This document shows positions 35,033 through 43,055 of a stretch of DNA of 64,000 nucleotides, in pieces (within the stretch, counting starts at the first letter, position 1; each line of letters starts with the position of its first letter). Location: NCBI RefSeq assembly GCF_001886735.1, contig NZ_CP018081.1, positions 124,001 to 188,000 of the forward strand. The letters run 5' to 3'. The position numbers and the translations under genes were made by a program. This stretch comes from Sulfitobacter alexandrii. GTDB taxonomy: Bacteria > Pseudomonadota > Alphaproteobacteria > Rhodobacterales > Rhodobacteraceae. A model generated the notes under the pieces. The model made no database searches. It was not told the DNA's origin and worked only from the letters and a program-made list of their open reading frames with translations.

Positions 35033-35488
35033 TCAGTCCGCGACCCCCGCCCGCCCGATCAGCGCCATGAGCGTTCCGGTCATCGTTGCGACGAGCTTTT
35101 CATCCTGGCCCTTCACGGCATAGGCACGCGCCTCGCATATGGTCAGCGTCCTGCCTGGTTTCACCACGTCAGCGACGAAGCGAAACCGTTCGCCGTCCGC
35201 CGGGTTGAGTAGGTTGATCTTGAATTCGGCCGTCAACACTGCCGCGTCCGCTGGCATCAGCGAAAAGGCCGCGTATCCGCAGGCGCTGTCCAGCGCTGTC
35301 GACACGATTCCGGCATGCAAAAACCCATGCTGCTGGGTCAGTGCAACCTGATGTGCCATTTCCAGAACGATGCGGCCGGGTAACAACTCGGCAATGCTGA
35401 TCCCCAACGTGTTCATCACCTTCTGGCGATCGAAACTGTTGCGCACGCGTGCGTCATAGTCGGGGTTTTTCGGTTTGAATTGTGTCAT
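35033..35488 (-). CDS. PaaI-family thioesterase (hotdog fold)
   Basis: 151 residues. Hotdog domain with the active-site segment QQHGFLHAGIVSTALDSACG (the usual HGGxxxxLxD) and LTAEFKINLLNPADGERF. These enzymes hydrolyse aryl- or acyl-CoA to release CoA when pathways stall. GGAAGACCCGCC precedes the ATG. Last gene of the operon synthetase-NmrA-AraC-PaaI; the AraC stop is 21 nt upstream. Confidence 0.9.
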   Translation of the reverse strand: MTQFKPKNPDYDARVRNSFDRQKVMNTLGISIAELLPGRIVLEMAHQVALTQQHGFLHAGIVSTALDSACGYAAFSLMPADAAVLTAEFKINLLNPADGERFRFVADVVKPGRTLTICEARAYAVKGQDEKLVATMTGTLMALIGRAGVAD

Positions 35489-35509
35489 GGCGGGTCTTCC
35501 TCTTCGATT

Positions 35510-36214
35510 TCATTCGTCAATGACCAATCTTAGGCGGTCTTTGAGGCGCGTATCTTGTAGCGAAAGGTCAAAACGACGCGGAATAGACAGAGCGCGCAAC
35601 GCGCCGGGCGGTTTGCCGGCGAAGATCCGGCAAGCGGCGGACAAGTGAGATTGATCGTAATATCCGGCGTCCAGCGCCAGATCGCTCAGCGGCAGGGTCT
35701 TTGACGCAAGCTGCCCGAGAGCCCGGCGAAAGCGTCGCAAGGTCGCAAGCCGCCGCCGCGACACGCCGGTTTCCGCCCGCACCTTTCGACGTTTGGTCCG
35801 GTCGCTGTAAGCTCCGGTTGGTGCGGCAAAGCTCAGGTCTCTCGCAAGGCCGTCAAGCACCGCGATGAGCGCAGGCAGGTCATCGTCCCCGGTCTGAATC
35901 CGGGCCAGTTCTGAGGCCAGCATGTCCAGCCCTTTGGAGTCGGGAAATCGCTGCGGTCGTGACGACAGTCGCAGCCCGGCCACGACACCCTGGAATGGCC
36001 TTGGGCGGGGCGAAAAATAGGGGCGCGGTTCTGCCAGCGATACGCGCCCGCCGCCGCTGTCGTCGCGCGTTACCGAAAGGGTAAAGAGGTCGGTTGCGAA
36101 CCGCCCGCGTCCACCACCGCTCAGCACACCGGTATCGCGGAACACGAACAAATGGTCGATCTGTTTGGCCGCTTCCTCAGGCGGCGCCAGTTCGAGATAA
36201 AGCGGCGCCGCCAT
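35510..36214 (-). CDS. AraC-family transcriptional regulator
   Basis: 234 residues from ATG 36214, 4 nt after the stop of the NmrA-like gene; an upstream start at 36262 would overlap that gene by 44 nt. The C-terminal AraC double helix-turn-helix includes RRLATLRRFRRALGQLASKT and LSDLALDAGYYDQSHLSAAC plus the FAGKPPGALR end. The N-terminal sensor domain is of no named type. It probably regulates its own operon. No TCTAACA operator lies nearby, so this is a separate control circuit. Confidence 0.85.
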   Translation of the reverse strand: MAAPLYLELAPPEEAAKQIDHLFVFRDTGVLSGGGRGRFATDLFTLSVTRDDSGGGRVSLAEPRPYFSPRPRPFQGVVAGLRLSSRPQRFPDSKGLDMLASELARIQTGDDDLPALIAVLDGLARDLSFAAPTGAYSDRTKRRKVRAETGVSRRRLATLRRFRRALGQLASKTLPLSDLALDAGYYDQSHLSAACRIFAGKPPGALRALSIPRRFDLSLQDTRLKDRLRLVIDE

Positions 36215-36218
36215 CAGG

Positions 36219-37073
36219 TTACTTGACGAAAGCATCCCGGTTCTCGGCGACGAAATCGGCAAATCGGCGCGCCGGGCGTCCCATCACATCGCTGACCGTG
36301 GTCTCGATGCCGGCAAGGTAGCCCTTGGGCGCGATGGAAGCCAATTCGACCATGGCTCTGGCGACCTCGTCCTGCATTCCGCCAGCCACCATGCCCGCCT
36401 TGGCATTTTCGGCCGACAGGGGTGCGCAGGTGACAGTGCGCCCGGTCACCCTGGACAGGAGGGCGGCGATATCTTCTCCGGTAAGAGCTTCGGGCCCGGT
36501 CAGACCAAGAGCCTTGCCTTCGTAACCCGGAGCGGTCAGCGCCTCGGCGGCGACATCCGCGATGTCGCGGGCGTCGATCCAGGCCACGGGGCCGCCCAGA
36601 TCGTCATAGTACACGGCGTCCTTTGCAATGTTACCGGCCTGCCACAGCAGGTTCTGCATGAAATAGGTCGGCTGGACAAAGGTCCAGTCAAGGCCGCTTT
36701 GCTTCAGCAGCTCCTGGGTTTCGGAATGCCACTTTCCAAAGGTCAGCCCCGCCTTGGGCGACGCGCCAAGCCCCGTGGCCACAACGATATGGCGCACGCC
36801 CGCGGCCTTGGCCGCCTCGATCACGTTCGCCTTCCACTGGCGCATGTTCAGATGGGCAGGCGTGACCAGGTATATCTTTTCTGCCCCGTCACAGGCCCGC
36901 GCCAGCGCGGCAGGGTCCGTGAAATCCGCGACGACCGCCTCGCATCCTTTGGCCTTTAGCGCGTCTAACTTTGAGAGGTCGCTGGTGACAGCGCGCACGG
37001 TCGCGCCTTTTGCCAGAAGCGTGTCGACGAGGGGCGCACCAGTCGTGCCCGTGGCTCCGAAAACAGTGATCAT
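36219..37073 (-). CDS. NmrA-like NAD(P)-binding protein
   Basis: 284 residues. Atypical SDR of the NmrA/HSCARG and QOR2-like group: TVFGATGTTGAPLV cofactor loop at 3-16, then VVATGLGAS and FVQPTYFMQNLLWQ, without a YxxxK motif. Members either reduce quinones or act as NADPH sensors for regulators; the AraC gene directly downstream fits either. ATG overlaps the synthetase stop (ATGA). Confidence 0.87.
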   Translation of the reverse strand: MITVFGATGTTGAPLVDTLLAKGATVRAVTSDLSKLDALKAKGCEAVVADFTDPAALARACDGAEKIYLVTPAHLNMRQWKANVIEAAKAAGVRHIVVATGLGASPKAGLTFGKWHSETQELLKQSGLDWTFVQPTYFMQNLLWQAGNIAKDAVYYDDLGGPVAWIDARDIADVAAEALTAPGYEGKALGLTGPEALTGEDIAALLSRVTGRTVTCAPLSAENAKAGMVAGGMQDEVARAMVELASIAPKGYLAGIETTVSDVMGRPARRFADFVAENRDAFVK

Positions 37074-39007
37074 GACTTTTCCTTTTGCAGGTCTGCGATG
37101 GGCTGAATGGTTTCCGGGTTGCTGATCGACGACAGATCGCCTGGATCTTCACCGAGAAAGGCGGCGCGCACGACACGGCGCATGGTTTTCATGCTGCGGG
37201 TCTTGGGCAGCGCTTCGACAAAGTGGATCTCGCGCGGGCGGAAGGGTTTCGAGACGATCTCCCCGACACGATCCTTGAGCCGGTTCACGAGCTCCGCGTC
37301 CGGCGACACATTTGGTGCCGCCACGCAGACGCAGACGACAGCCACGCCCTTGATGTCATCAGGTGCCGCGATGGCCGCGGCGTCCACCACCTCTCCGGTT
37401 TCGGTCAGGGCCGCCTCGATCTCGGGCGGGCCGATGCGTTTGCCGGCGATGTTCAGCGTGTCGTCCGACCGGCCCAGGATATACCATGTCCCGTCCGGAT
37501 CGCAGCGCACCCAGTCGCCGTGCCGCCAGAGGCCGGGGAAGGTGGACCAGTAGGTGTCAAGGTAGCGATCGCGGTCCCCCCTGATGGCCGGGGTCAGACC
37601 CAGAGGCGGCTGGGTCACGACCAGTTCGCCGACCTCGCCCGGTGCGGCTTCGCTGCCGTCCTGGCGCAGAACCTTGGCCCCGACACCCAGGGCCTGGGCC
37701 GAAAATCCGCCGGGCTTGAGCTCGTGCAGCACGGTCGAGGTCAGGATCGCGCCAAAAAGCTCGGTCCCGCCCGAGATGTTCAGCGGCACGGCGCGGCGGC
37801 GACAGATATGATCGAGCTGCCAGAGCCAGGCATCCTCGGTCCAGGGCTCGCCGGTCGAGGCGACGATGCGCAGGGACGACAAGTCGTAGCCCGACAAAGA
37901 TTCAGTATCCTGCGTCATGAACTGCCGTACCAGGGTCGGGGCCACGCCGAGATGCGTGACCTCCATCTCGGACGCAAGACGCAGCAGCCTGAAGGGATCG
38001 CCGGGCATTGATGGTGCGCCCTCGGCCAGCACCAGAGTCGAACCGGACAAGAGCACCGATAAAAGGGTGAGCGGTCCCATGACCCACCCCATGTCGGTCA
38101 TCCAGAGGTGCCGGTCATCCCGTTTCATGTCGAGGCAAAGCAGGAAATCGGCCGTGGCCTTGGCCTGCACGCCCAAATGGGTATGCACGACACCCTTGGG
38201 CCGCCCGGTGGTGCCCGATGTATAGGCGATGAGAAAGGTGTCATCGGCACTGACGGGAACGGCGGCAAACTCCGGACTGGCGCGGCCCACTGTTTCGGTC
38301 CAGTCCAGATCGCGGGCCGGATCGGCCACCGCATCGCCGAACCGTCGCAGGCTGATCACGGTATGAACCGATGGTACGTCGGTCAAAGCCTGGGCAAGGG
38401 TCGCTTCCATCCAGACCGGCTTGCCTCGCCGGGGTGTGGCATCCGCCGTCAACACCGCCACGGCATCCGCGTCGTTCAGGCGCGATACGATGGCATGGGG
38501 CGCAAAACCGGAAAACAGCGGCACCGCAACCGCGCCCAGCCGGGCAATACCCAGAAGCGCGGCCTCGATTTCGGGGATCATCGGCATATAGATGCCCACC
38601 GCCTGACCGGGCCTTACACCGCGCGTGGCAAGGGCCGAGGCGACGCGGGAGGCTTCGGCGGTAAGGTCGGAATAGGTCCAGCGGCGGCGGCTTCCGTCTT
38701 CGCCGACCCAGTCGATTGCGACCTTGTCGCCCAAGCCATCGGCAATTCGGGCGTCAAGACAGGTTTCCGTCAGATTCAAAGTACTCCCGACGGCCCACCG
38801 GATCGATTCGGGCCCTTCGGAGATATCTCGCAACCGGCTGTAGGGCCGCGCGAACCGTATCCCGGCATGGTCAATGATCTGGCCCCAGAACCAGTCTGGG
38901 TCTTCATTCGAACGGCGGACGAGTTCCTCGTAACTGTCAATGCCGCAGCCCTTCAGAAATGAGGTCAGCGTGCTTGTCCGCTGGATGTCAGAGCCTGGCT
39001 GAAACAT
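37070..39007 (-). CDS. acetyl-CoA synthetase-like AMP-forming acyl-CoA ligase
   Basis: 645 residues from ATG 39007 (AAAGG upstream; 39040 also possible). ACS-type architecture: an N-terminal ACAS region from about 40 to 95, P-loop LIAYTSGTTGRPKGVVHTH, ISGGTELFGAI adenine motif, WRHGDWVRCD hinge, and a C-terminal domain with LGRSDDTLNIAGKRIGPPEI and PKTRSMKTMRRVVR carrying the acylation-sensitive Lys. It activates short or medium acids. First gene of an operon with NmrA-like, AraC and PaaI genes. Confidence 0.92.
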   Translation of the reverse strand: MFQPGSDIQRTSTLTSFLKGCGIDSYEELVRRSNEDPDWFWGQIIDHAGIRFARPYSRLRDISEGPESIRWAVGSTLNLTETCLDARIADGLGDKVAIDWVGEDGSRRRWTYSDLTAEASRVASALATRGVRPGQAVGIYMPMIPEIEAALLGIARLGAVAVPLFSGFAPHAIVSRLNDADAVAVLTADATPRRGKPVWMEATLAQALTDVPSVHTVISLRRFGDAVADPARDLDWTETVGRASPEFAAVPVSADDTFLIAYTSGTTGRPKGVVHTHLGVQAKATADFLLCLDMKRDDRHLWMTDMGWVMGPLTLLSVLLSGSTLVLAEGAPSMPGDPFRLLRLASEMEVTHLGVAPTLVRQFMTQDTESLSGYDLSSLRIVASTGEPWTEDAWLWQLDHICRRRAVPLNISGGTELFGAILTSTVLHELKPGGFSAQALGVGAKVLRQDGSEAAPGEVGELVVTQPPLGLTPAIRGDRDRYLDTYWSTFPGLWRHGDWVRCDPDGTWYILGRSDDTLNIAGKRIGPPEIEAALTETGEVVDAAAIAAPDDIKGVAVVCVCVAAPNVSPDAELVNRLKDRVGEIVSKPFRPREIHFVEALPKTRSMKTMRRVVRAAFLGEDPGDLSSISNPETIQPIADLQKEKS

Positions 39008-39082
39008 TCGCAACCTTTCTAGAATGAAAAAGGGCCGCACATAAGGCGCGGCCAGTCGGGGAGGTAACTCTTGGCACGGTAT

Positions 39083-39114
39083 GGCAGCAGCGCCTTGAGT
39101 CCGGCGCTGCTGCC
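39083..39114 (-). terminator. hairpin after the BadH-like gene
   Basis: Perfect 12-bp stem GGCAGCAGCGCC/GGCGCTGCTGCC with an 8-nt loop, 6 nt downstream of the dehydrogenase stop. On the transcribed strand no T-run follows, so it may act as a Rho-assisted terminator or an mRNA stabiliser. It separates this gene from the synthetase operon. Confidence 0.6.
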
Positions 39115-39120
39115 AGCGTT

Positions 39121-39882
39121 TTAACCGTGCATGGACAGGCCGCCCGAAACCGAAATCACCTGGCCGGTAATGAACCCTGCGTCGTCCGACGACAGGAAGC
39201 AGATGATGCCAGGGTAATCCGTCGGCTGCGCAAGACGCTTCATCGGAATCGCCCGCTTGAGACCTTCGGCGATCTTTTGACCGGCCTCGCCCTCGGCAAC
39301 CTGAGCGAACAGCGGCGTATCGGTCGGGCCGGGGGCGACCGCATTCAATTGAATACCTTTACGCGCCAGTTCGCGCGCTACGGTTTTGGTGAACGAGATG
39401 ATGCCACCCTTGCAGGCCGAATACACGGCTTCGCCGGATGATCCGACGCGTCCGGCGTCGGACGCGATGTTGACCACACGGCCGCCGCCGTTCTTGACCA
39501 TGCCCGGAAGCACCGCGTGATGCATATTCAGCGGACCGTAAAGATTTATGTCGATGACCTTTTTCCAAAGGTCGGGATCGGTGTCGAGGAACGGTTTGAT
39601 CACGTCCCAGCCGGCATTGTTCACCAGCACATCGACCGGACCCCCGGCCTCGAACTCGGCTACAGCCTTGTCGACCTGGGCACGGTCGGTGATGTCCACC
39701 TTGAAGGCCTGCGCCTTGCCGCCGGCCTCGGTGATCAGGCGAACCGTTTCCTTCGCCCCGTCTTCGCTCATGTCAAAGATCGCAATCTCGGCACCTTCTT
39801 CGCCGAACCGTTCGCACACCGCGCGCCCGATGCCGCTGCCGCCGCCGGTCACGATCACGCGTTTTCCACTCAACCCTCGCAT
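39121..39882 (-). CDS. SDR dehydrogenase, BadH-like (2-hydroxycyclohexanecarboxyl-CoA dehydrogenase family)
   Basis: 253 residues from ATG 39882 with GAGGAGGA 7 nt upstream. TGGGSGIG loop near 11-18, NNAGWDVIKPF, the conserved LYGPLNMHHAVLPGMV, catalytic YSACK, and DDAGFITGQVISVSGGL at the end. The segments NNAGWD, MHHAVLPGMV and VSGGL closely resemble BadH of alicyclic-acid degradation, from memory of that family. It oxidises a 2- or 3-hydroxyacyl-CoA. Monocistronic, divergent from the tandem TetR gene with a perfect operator between them, so probably its main target. No other specific Bad/Ali enzyme is certain in the window. Confidence 0.87.
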   Translation of the reverse strand: MRGLSGKRVIVTGGGSGIGRAVCERFGEEGAEIAIFDMSEDGAKETVRLITEAGGKAQAFKVDITDRAQVDKAVAEFEAGGPVDVLVNNAGWDVIKPFLDTDPDLWKKVIDINLYGPLNMHHAVLPGMVKNGGGRVVNIASDAGRVGSSGEAVYSACKGGIISFTKTVARELARKGIQLNAVAPGPTDTPLFAQVAEGEAGQKIAEGLKRAIPMKRLAQPTDYPGIICFLSSDDAGFITGQVISVSGGLSMHG

Positions 39883-39922
39883 ATGGAGGTCCTCCTCTTC
39901 CGCTATCATCTTGGCAAAGAAC

Positions 39923-39974
39923 TTGATTCGGAACGTTCCTTGCGTTATTCTAACATTTGTTAGATTTAATGCAA
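39923..39974. promoter_or_regulatory. divergent promoter with perfect TCTAACA-TT-TGTTAGA operator
   Basis: Operator at 39949-39964, both 7-bp arms perfect. Plus strand: -35 TTGATT (39923-39928), 17-nt spacer, -10 TATTCT (39946-39951). Minus strand: TAGAAT overlaps the operator 16 nt from TTGCAT. An additional 10-bp palindrome GGAACGTTCC (39930-39939) lies inside the plus-strand spacer. Autoregulation of the tandem TetR and control of the BadH-like gene are expected. Confidence 0.72.
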
Positions 39975-41374
39975 TGGACAGTCTCGTGTCCCGCAAGTAT
40001 CGAAATGGAATGGTACACAAGACTGACCCACCCAGGACACTGAGCGAAGACTTGAGCAAGTCTGAGAGGACACGTGAGGGTATCCTTTCGGCGGCTGCGC
40101 GACTTTTTCGGTATGAAGGCTATCACGCAACGACTATGCGCGACATCGCGCAGGAAGCTGGCATTGAGGCCGGCAGCATTTATTATCATTTTCAATCCAA
40201 AGACCAGATTCTGAGCGAAGTTCTCGATCTTGGCGTCCGTCAACTATATCAGGCGGTCAGTGAAATCGTTCGGTCGGCACCGACAAGTTCGGAGGGTTTT
40301 CGCAAGACCTTCGAATTGCTGATTGAAACACATCTGAACTATCTCTTGACCGACAGCGACTTCACGTCAGCCAATATTCGGAACTATCCGATGTTGTCGG
40401 ACGAAACACGCGCCCCGCATCGCGAATTGCGTGCATCATATGCAGGGGCCTGGGGCAAATTCCTGAATGACGCCAAACGCGCCGGCCACCTTCGAAGCGA
40501 CATATCCACTGCTGTGATCCGCCAGTTCATCCTGAGTGCCATGAACTGGACCGTAGAATGGTACGATGTCGACAAGTATCCGGTGCGCATCCTCGCGGTA
40601 CGAATGAGTAAGCTGATACTTGACGGAATGTGTCCACATCGCAAGGCGGGTACCGAAGGCTTGAAGCTGTGCCCCGCCACTCCCGCCAAGATCCCGGATC
40701 CCGACGGCAAGGCGGCTAAGACCCGTGCAGAAATTCTAAAGGCCGCAGCGCGCGTTCTGAGGGACAATGGCTACAAGGCGACCACGCTGAGAAAGATCGC
40801 GGAAGAAGCGGACATGAAAGCGGGAAGCGTCTATTACCATTTCAACTCCAAGGAAGCGATCGTTGACGAAGTTCTAAACGCCGGACTGAGGGACTTGCTA
40901 GCAGGTGTCGAAGCCGCCGTTCGGAAATTCGATGCCCCGTACGATCATTACGCCAGGATAGCGACTGCAATCTGGGCGCACCTGGATTTCCTCTTCAAGG
41001 CAAGCGAATTCACCTCGGCGAATATCAGAAGCTATGGAATGCTCCCCAATCATTTCAGGGAGAGGCACAGGGGTATTCGCCGTGAGTATGGAAAACTCTG
41101 GGATCGGATACTCCGTGAAGCTCAGGACGACGGTGCCATACGGTCGGATATCAAGATCGTCCCCTTGCGCCAGGTGATGTTGGGTGCCTTAAACTGGACG
41201 GTGGAATGGTTCGACCCGAACAAGGCAGGAGTGGAAGGATATCTATCACTGCCTGAATTCTCCAGCATGCTCATCAATCTGTTATTGGAAGGCATTTGTA
41301 ACCGGGAAGCGACCCCGTCCACAGGACAAGGTAGCCCTGAAAGCGGTTGCCCCGGTCAGACCAGAAGGAAGTGA
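39974..41374 (+). CDS. tandem TetR-family regulator: two complete TetR units in one polypeptide
   Basis: 466 residues if translated from ATG 39974 (10 nt after the operator, no clear ribosome site); ATG 40010 is an alternative. Unit 1 spans about 31-220: helix-turn-helix TTMRDIAQEAGIEAGSIYYH at 53-72, then FTSANIRNYPM and NWTVEWYD. Unit 2 spans about 247-441: TTLRKIAEEADMKAGSVYYH at 270-289, then FTSANIRSYGM and NWTVEWFD. A linker of about 25 residues joins them. The halves are clearly homologous but well diverged. TetR proteins normally dimerise, so this chain could form a built-in pseudo-dimer, or a dimer with four reading heads. It overlaps the convergent thioesterase gene by 19 bp. Its own promoter carries the shared operator. 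Confidence 0.9.
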   Translation: MDSLVSRKYRNGMVHKTDPPRTLSEDLSKSERTREGILSAAARLFRYEGYHATTMRDIAQEAGIEAGSIYYHFQSKDQILSEVLDLGVRQLYQAVSEIVRSAPTSSEGFRKTFELLIETHLNYLLTDSDFTSANIRNYPMLSDETRAPHRELRASYAGAWGKFLNDAKRAGHLRSDISTAVIRQFILSAMNWTVEWYDVDKYPVRILAVRMSKLILDGMCPHRKAGTEGLKLCPATPAKIPDPDGKAAKTRAEILKAAARVLRDNGYKATTLRKIAEEADMKAGSVYYHFNSKEAIVDEVLNAGLRDLLAGVEAAVRKFDAPYDHYARIATAIWAHLDFLFKASEFTSANIRSYGMLPNHFRERHRGIRREYGKLWDRILREAQDDGAIRSDIKIVPLRQVMLGALNWTVEWFDPNKAGVEGYLSLPEFSSMLINLLLEGICNREATPSTGQGSPESGCPGQTRRK

Positions 41375-41757
41375 TACAGCCCTTCGGCAACCGCCTTTTC
41401 CCGATCCGTCTGCCAGCTGAGCACGCTGACGCTTGCCATCCGTTTGCCTTTGCGCGTGACGTTAGCGCGCGCAAAAAGCGGTCCCTTCACACCGGGTCTG
41501 AGGTAATCGACGGTCAGGTTGATCGGCTTGGCCGGAACGTCGGCGAAATCGGGCTGTACCGCGATGGCGGCAGTGGCCTCCATAAAACTCGCGATTATGC
41601 CGCCATGGTAGTACTCCATGATCGGGTTACCGACATGGCGGTCATCAAAGGTCATTTCCGCCTCAGCATGGAGACTGTCTAGACTTCTGACCTCAAAGTT
41701 GAGAAATCGGAAGAACGGCACCCGGGATACATTGGCATTGACAGTTTGCACGTCCAT
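41356..41757 (-). CDS. hotdog-fold thioesterase (PaaI-like)
   Basis: 133 residues from ATG 41757, overlapping the previous stop (TGATG). Motif MEYYHGGIIASFMEATAAIA is the PaaI-type HGG segment with acidic Glu; LTVDYLRPGVKGPLFARANV follows. CoA-ester hydrolase or pathway valve. Last gene of the five- or six-gene operon starting at 46341; its 3' end overlaps the tandem TetR gene tail to tail. Confidence 0.88.
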   Translation of the reverse strand: MDVQTVNANVSRVPFFRFLNFEVRSLDSLHAEAEMTFDDRHVGNPIMEYYHGGIIASFMEATAAIAVQPDFADVPAKPINLTVDYLRPGVKGPLFARANVTRKGKRMASVSVLSWQTDREKAVAEGLYHFLLV

Positions 41758-42239
41758 CACGAAGTTTTTCCTTTTGTCATTGCGTCAAACAGGCTGGTTT
41801 CGCCGCGCGTCAATGCAAACGAGGCGGTTCCCCTGGCTATTTCAGCATCCTCATGGCCCGCGAACCAGACGCTGCCGGAATTGAAGGCGATGTGGCGGGT
41901 CTTGCGAAAACAATGCGCTTGAACGATGACATCCGCGCGTGAACGGGCCGGGCGCAGGTAATCAACTCTGAGGTCAAGAGTGGCCATGGTACTGACGCCT
42001 TCGATGGCAACAAAGTTCGCCAGTCCAAAGACACTGTCCAGAAGTGCCGTCAGGATACCACCGTGGAGCAGCGATTGTTCCGCATCGACGCAAAAGTCCG
42101 GATTGAACGGCATCCGAACCCGAACACCTTCCGTCGAGACCTCTTCGATCTCAAGCGCCATATGCGTTATCAGACCCTTGCCGCGCGCATTCCACATCTG
42201 CGCGATTTGCTCCATCTTCTTTTGGGTGATGTCTGACAT
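41757..42239 (-). CDS. hotdog-fold thioesterase (PaaI-like)
   Basis: 160 residues. Starts MSDITQKKMEQIAQMWNARG; motif EQSLLHGGILTALLDSVFGL with the HGG and catalytic Asp, then LDLRVDYLRPARSRADVIV. Only weakly similar to the thioesterase immediately downstream. Adjacent unequal hotdog genes may form a heteromer, or one may be the hydrolase and the other a partner; not resolvable here. AAAGGA precedes the ATG. Confidence 0.88.
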   Translation of the reverse strand: MSDITQKKMEQIAQMWNARGKGLITHMALEIEEVSTEGVRVRMPFNPDFCVDAEQSLLHGGILTALLDSVFGLANFVAIEGVSTMATLDLRVDYLRPARSRADVIVQAHCFRKTRHIAFNSGSVWFAGHEDAEIARGTASFALTRGETSLFDAMTKGKTS

Positions 42240-42251
42240 GCGATCTTTCCT

Positions 42252-43055
42252 TTAACGCCCCGTGAAATTGGGTTTTCGTTTTTCGACGAACGCAGCAACC
42301 GCCTCGTGGTGGTCTTCGGTCTGATGCATGAGCGCCTGATAGGCCGCCGCGGAATTCAGGAAATCCGGCAGGTCCATCCGTTCGGCATTGCGCATCAGAC
42401 GCTTGGCGACCCGCACCGCACGCGGCGGTTTCGCGGCGATGACAGCGGCCCGTTCGCGGGCACGTTCCATCAATTTTTCATGAGGCACAAGTTCAAGCAC
42501 CATACCAAGCTCCAGCGCTTCCTTGGCCTCGACCATGCGCCCTGAGAAGGTCAGATCGGCGGCCTTCTGGTGGCCCAGACGACGCAACAGGAACCAGCTG
42601 CCCGCATCGCCCGGAATGATTCCGAGATTCAGAAACACCTCGCCGAACCTTGCTTTTTCCGACGCGATGCGCATGTCGCACATCATGGTCAGGTCGCACC
42701 CCGCGCCCACCGCCGGGCCGTTGACTGCGGCGATGGTCGGAATATCCATGTTGTAGAGCGCAAGCGGCAGCCGCTGCACCCCATCAACATAGCTCTGCGC
42801 CGCCGCCAGCGGCTCCTTGCGGAACACGCTGTCGGGATCGTTCATTTCCTTGATGTCGCCGCCGGCACAAAAGGCCGGGTCGGCGCCGGTCAGGATCATC
42901 ACGCTGACCTGAGGATCGGCCTGCACCTTGGCGAAGGTCTTCAGAAGGGCAGCGATCATGTCGTTTCCGGTGACCGGGTTGCGCCGCTCGGGATCGTTCA
43001 GCGTAACCGTGGCGATCCTGTCGGAAATCTCCAGAAGGACGGGCTGTTTATTCAT
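42252..43055 (-). CDS. enoyl-CoA hydratase/isomerase-family protein
   Basis: 267 residues from ATG 43055, which has GGGGAG at a good 9-nt spacing; ATG 43064 is too close to it. The gene overlaps the SDR by 8 nt. Crotonase motifs DPAFCAGGDIKEMNDPD and NGPAVGAGCDLTMMCDMRIA. The first Glu position of classical hydratases is Asp here (GAGCD) and the second site reads RFGEVFLNLGIIPGDAG. Hence again an atypical active site. Confidence 0.9.
   Translation of the reverse strand: MNKQPVLLEISDRIATVTLNDPERRNPVTGNDMIAALLKTFAKVQADPQVSVMILTGADPAFCAGGDIKEMNDPDSVFRKEPLAAAQSYVDGVQRLPLALYNMDIPTIAAVNGPAVGAGCDLTMMCDMRIASEKARFGEVFLNLGIIPGDAGSWFLLRRLGHQKAADLTFSGRMVEAKEALELGMVLELVPHEKLMERARERAAVIAAKPPRAVRVAKRLMRNAERMDLPDFLNSAAAYQALMHQTEDHHEAVAAFVEKRKPNFTGR

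Noticed and set aside
39121..39882. A complete cyclohexanecarboxylate (Ali/Bad) pathway.
   Set aside because: Only the BadH-like SDR is convincing. No ring-cleaving BadI and no certain AliA/AliB were identified, while carboxylases and AtuA point to branched chains.
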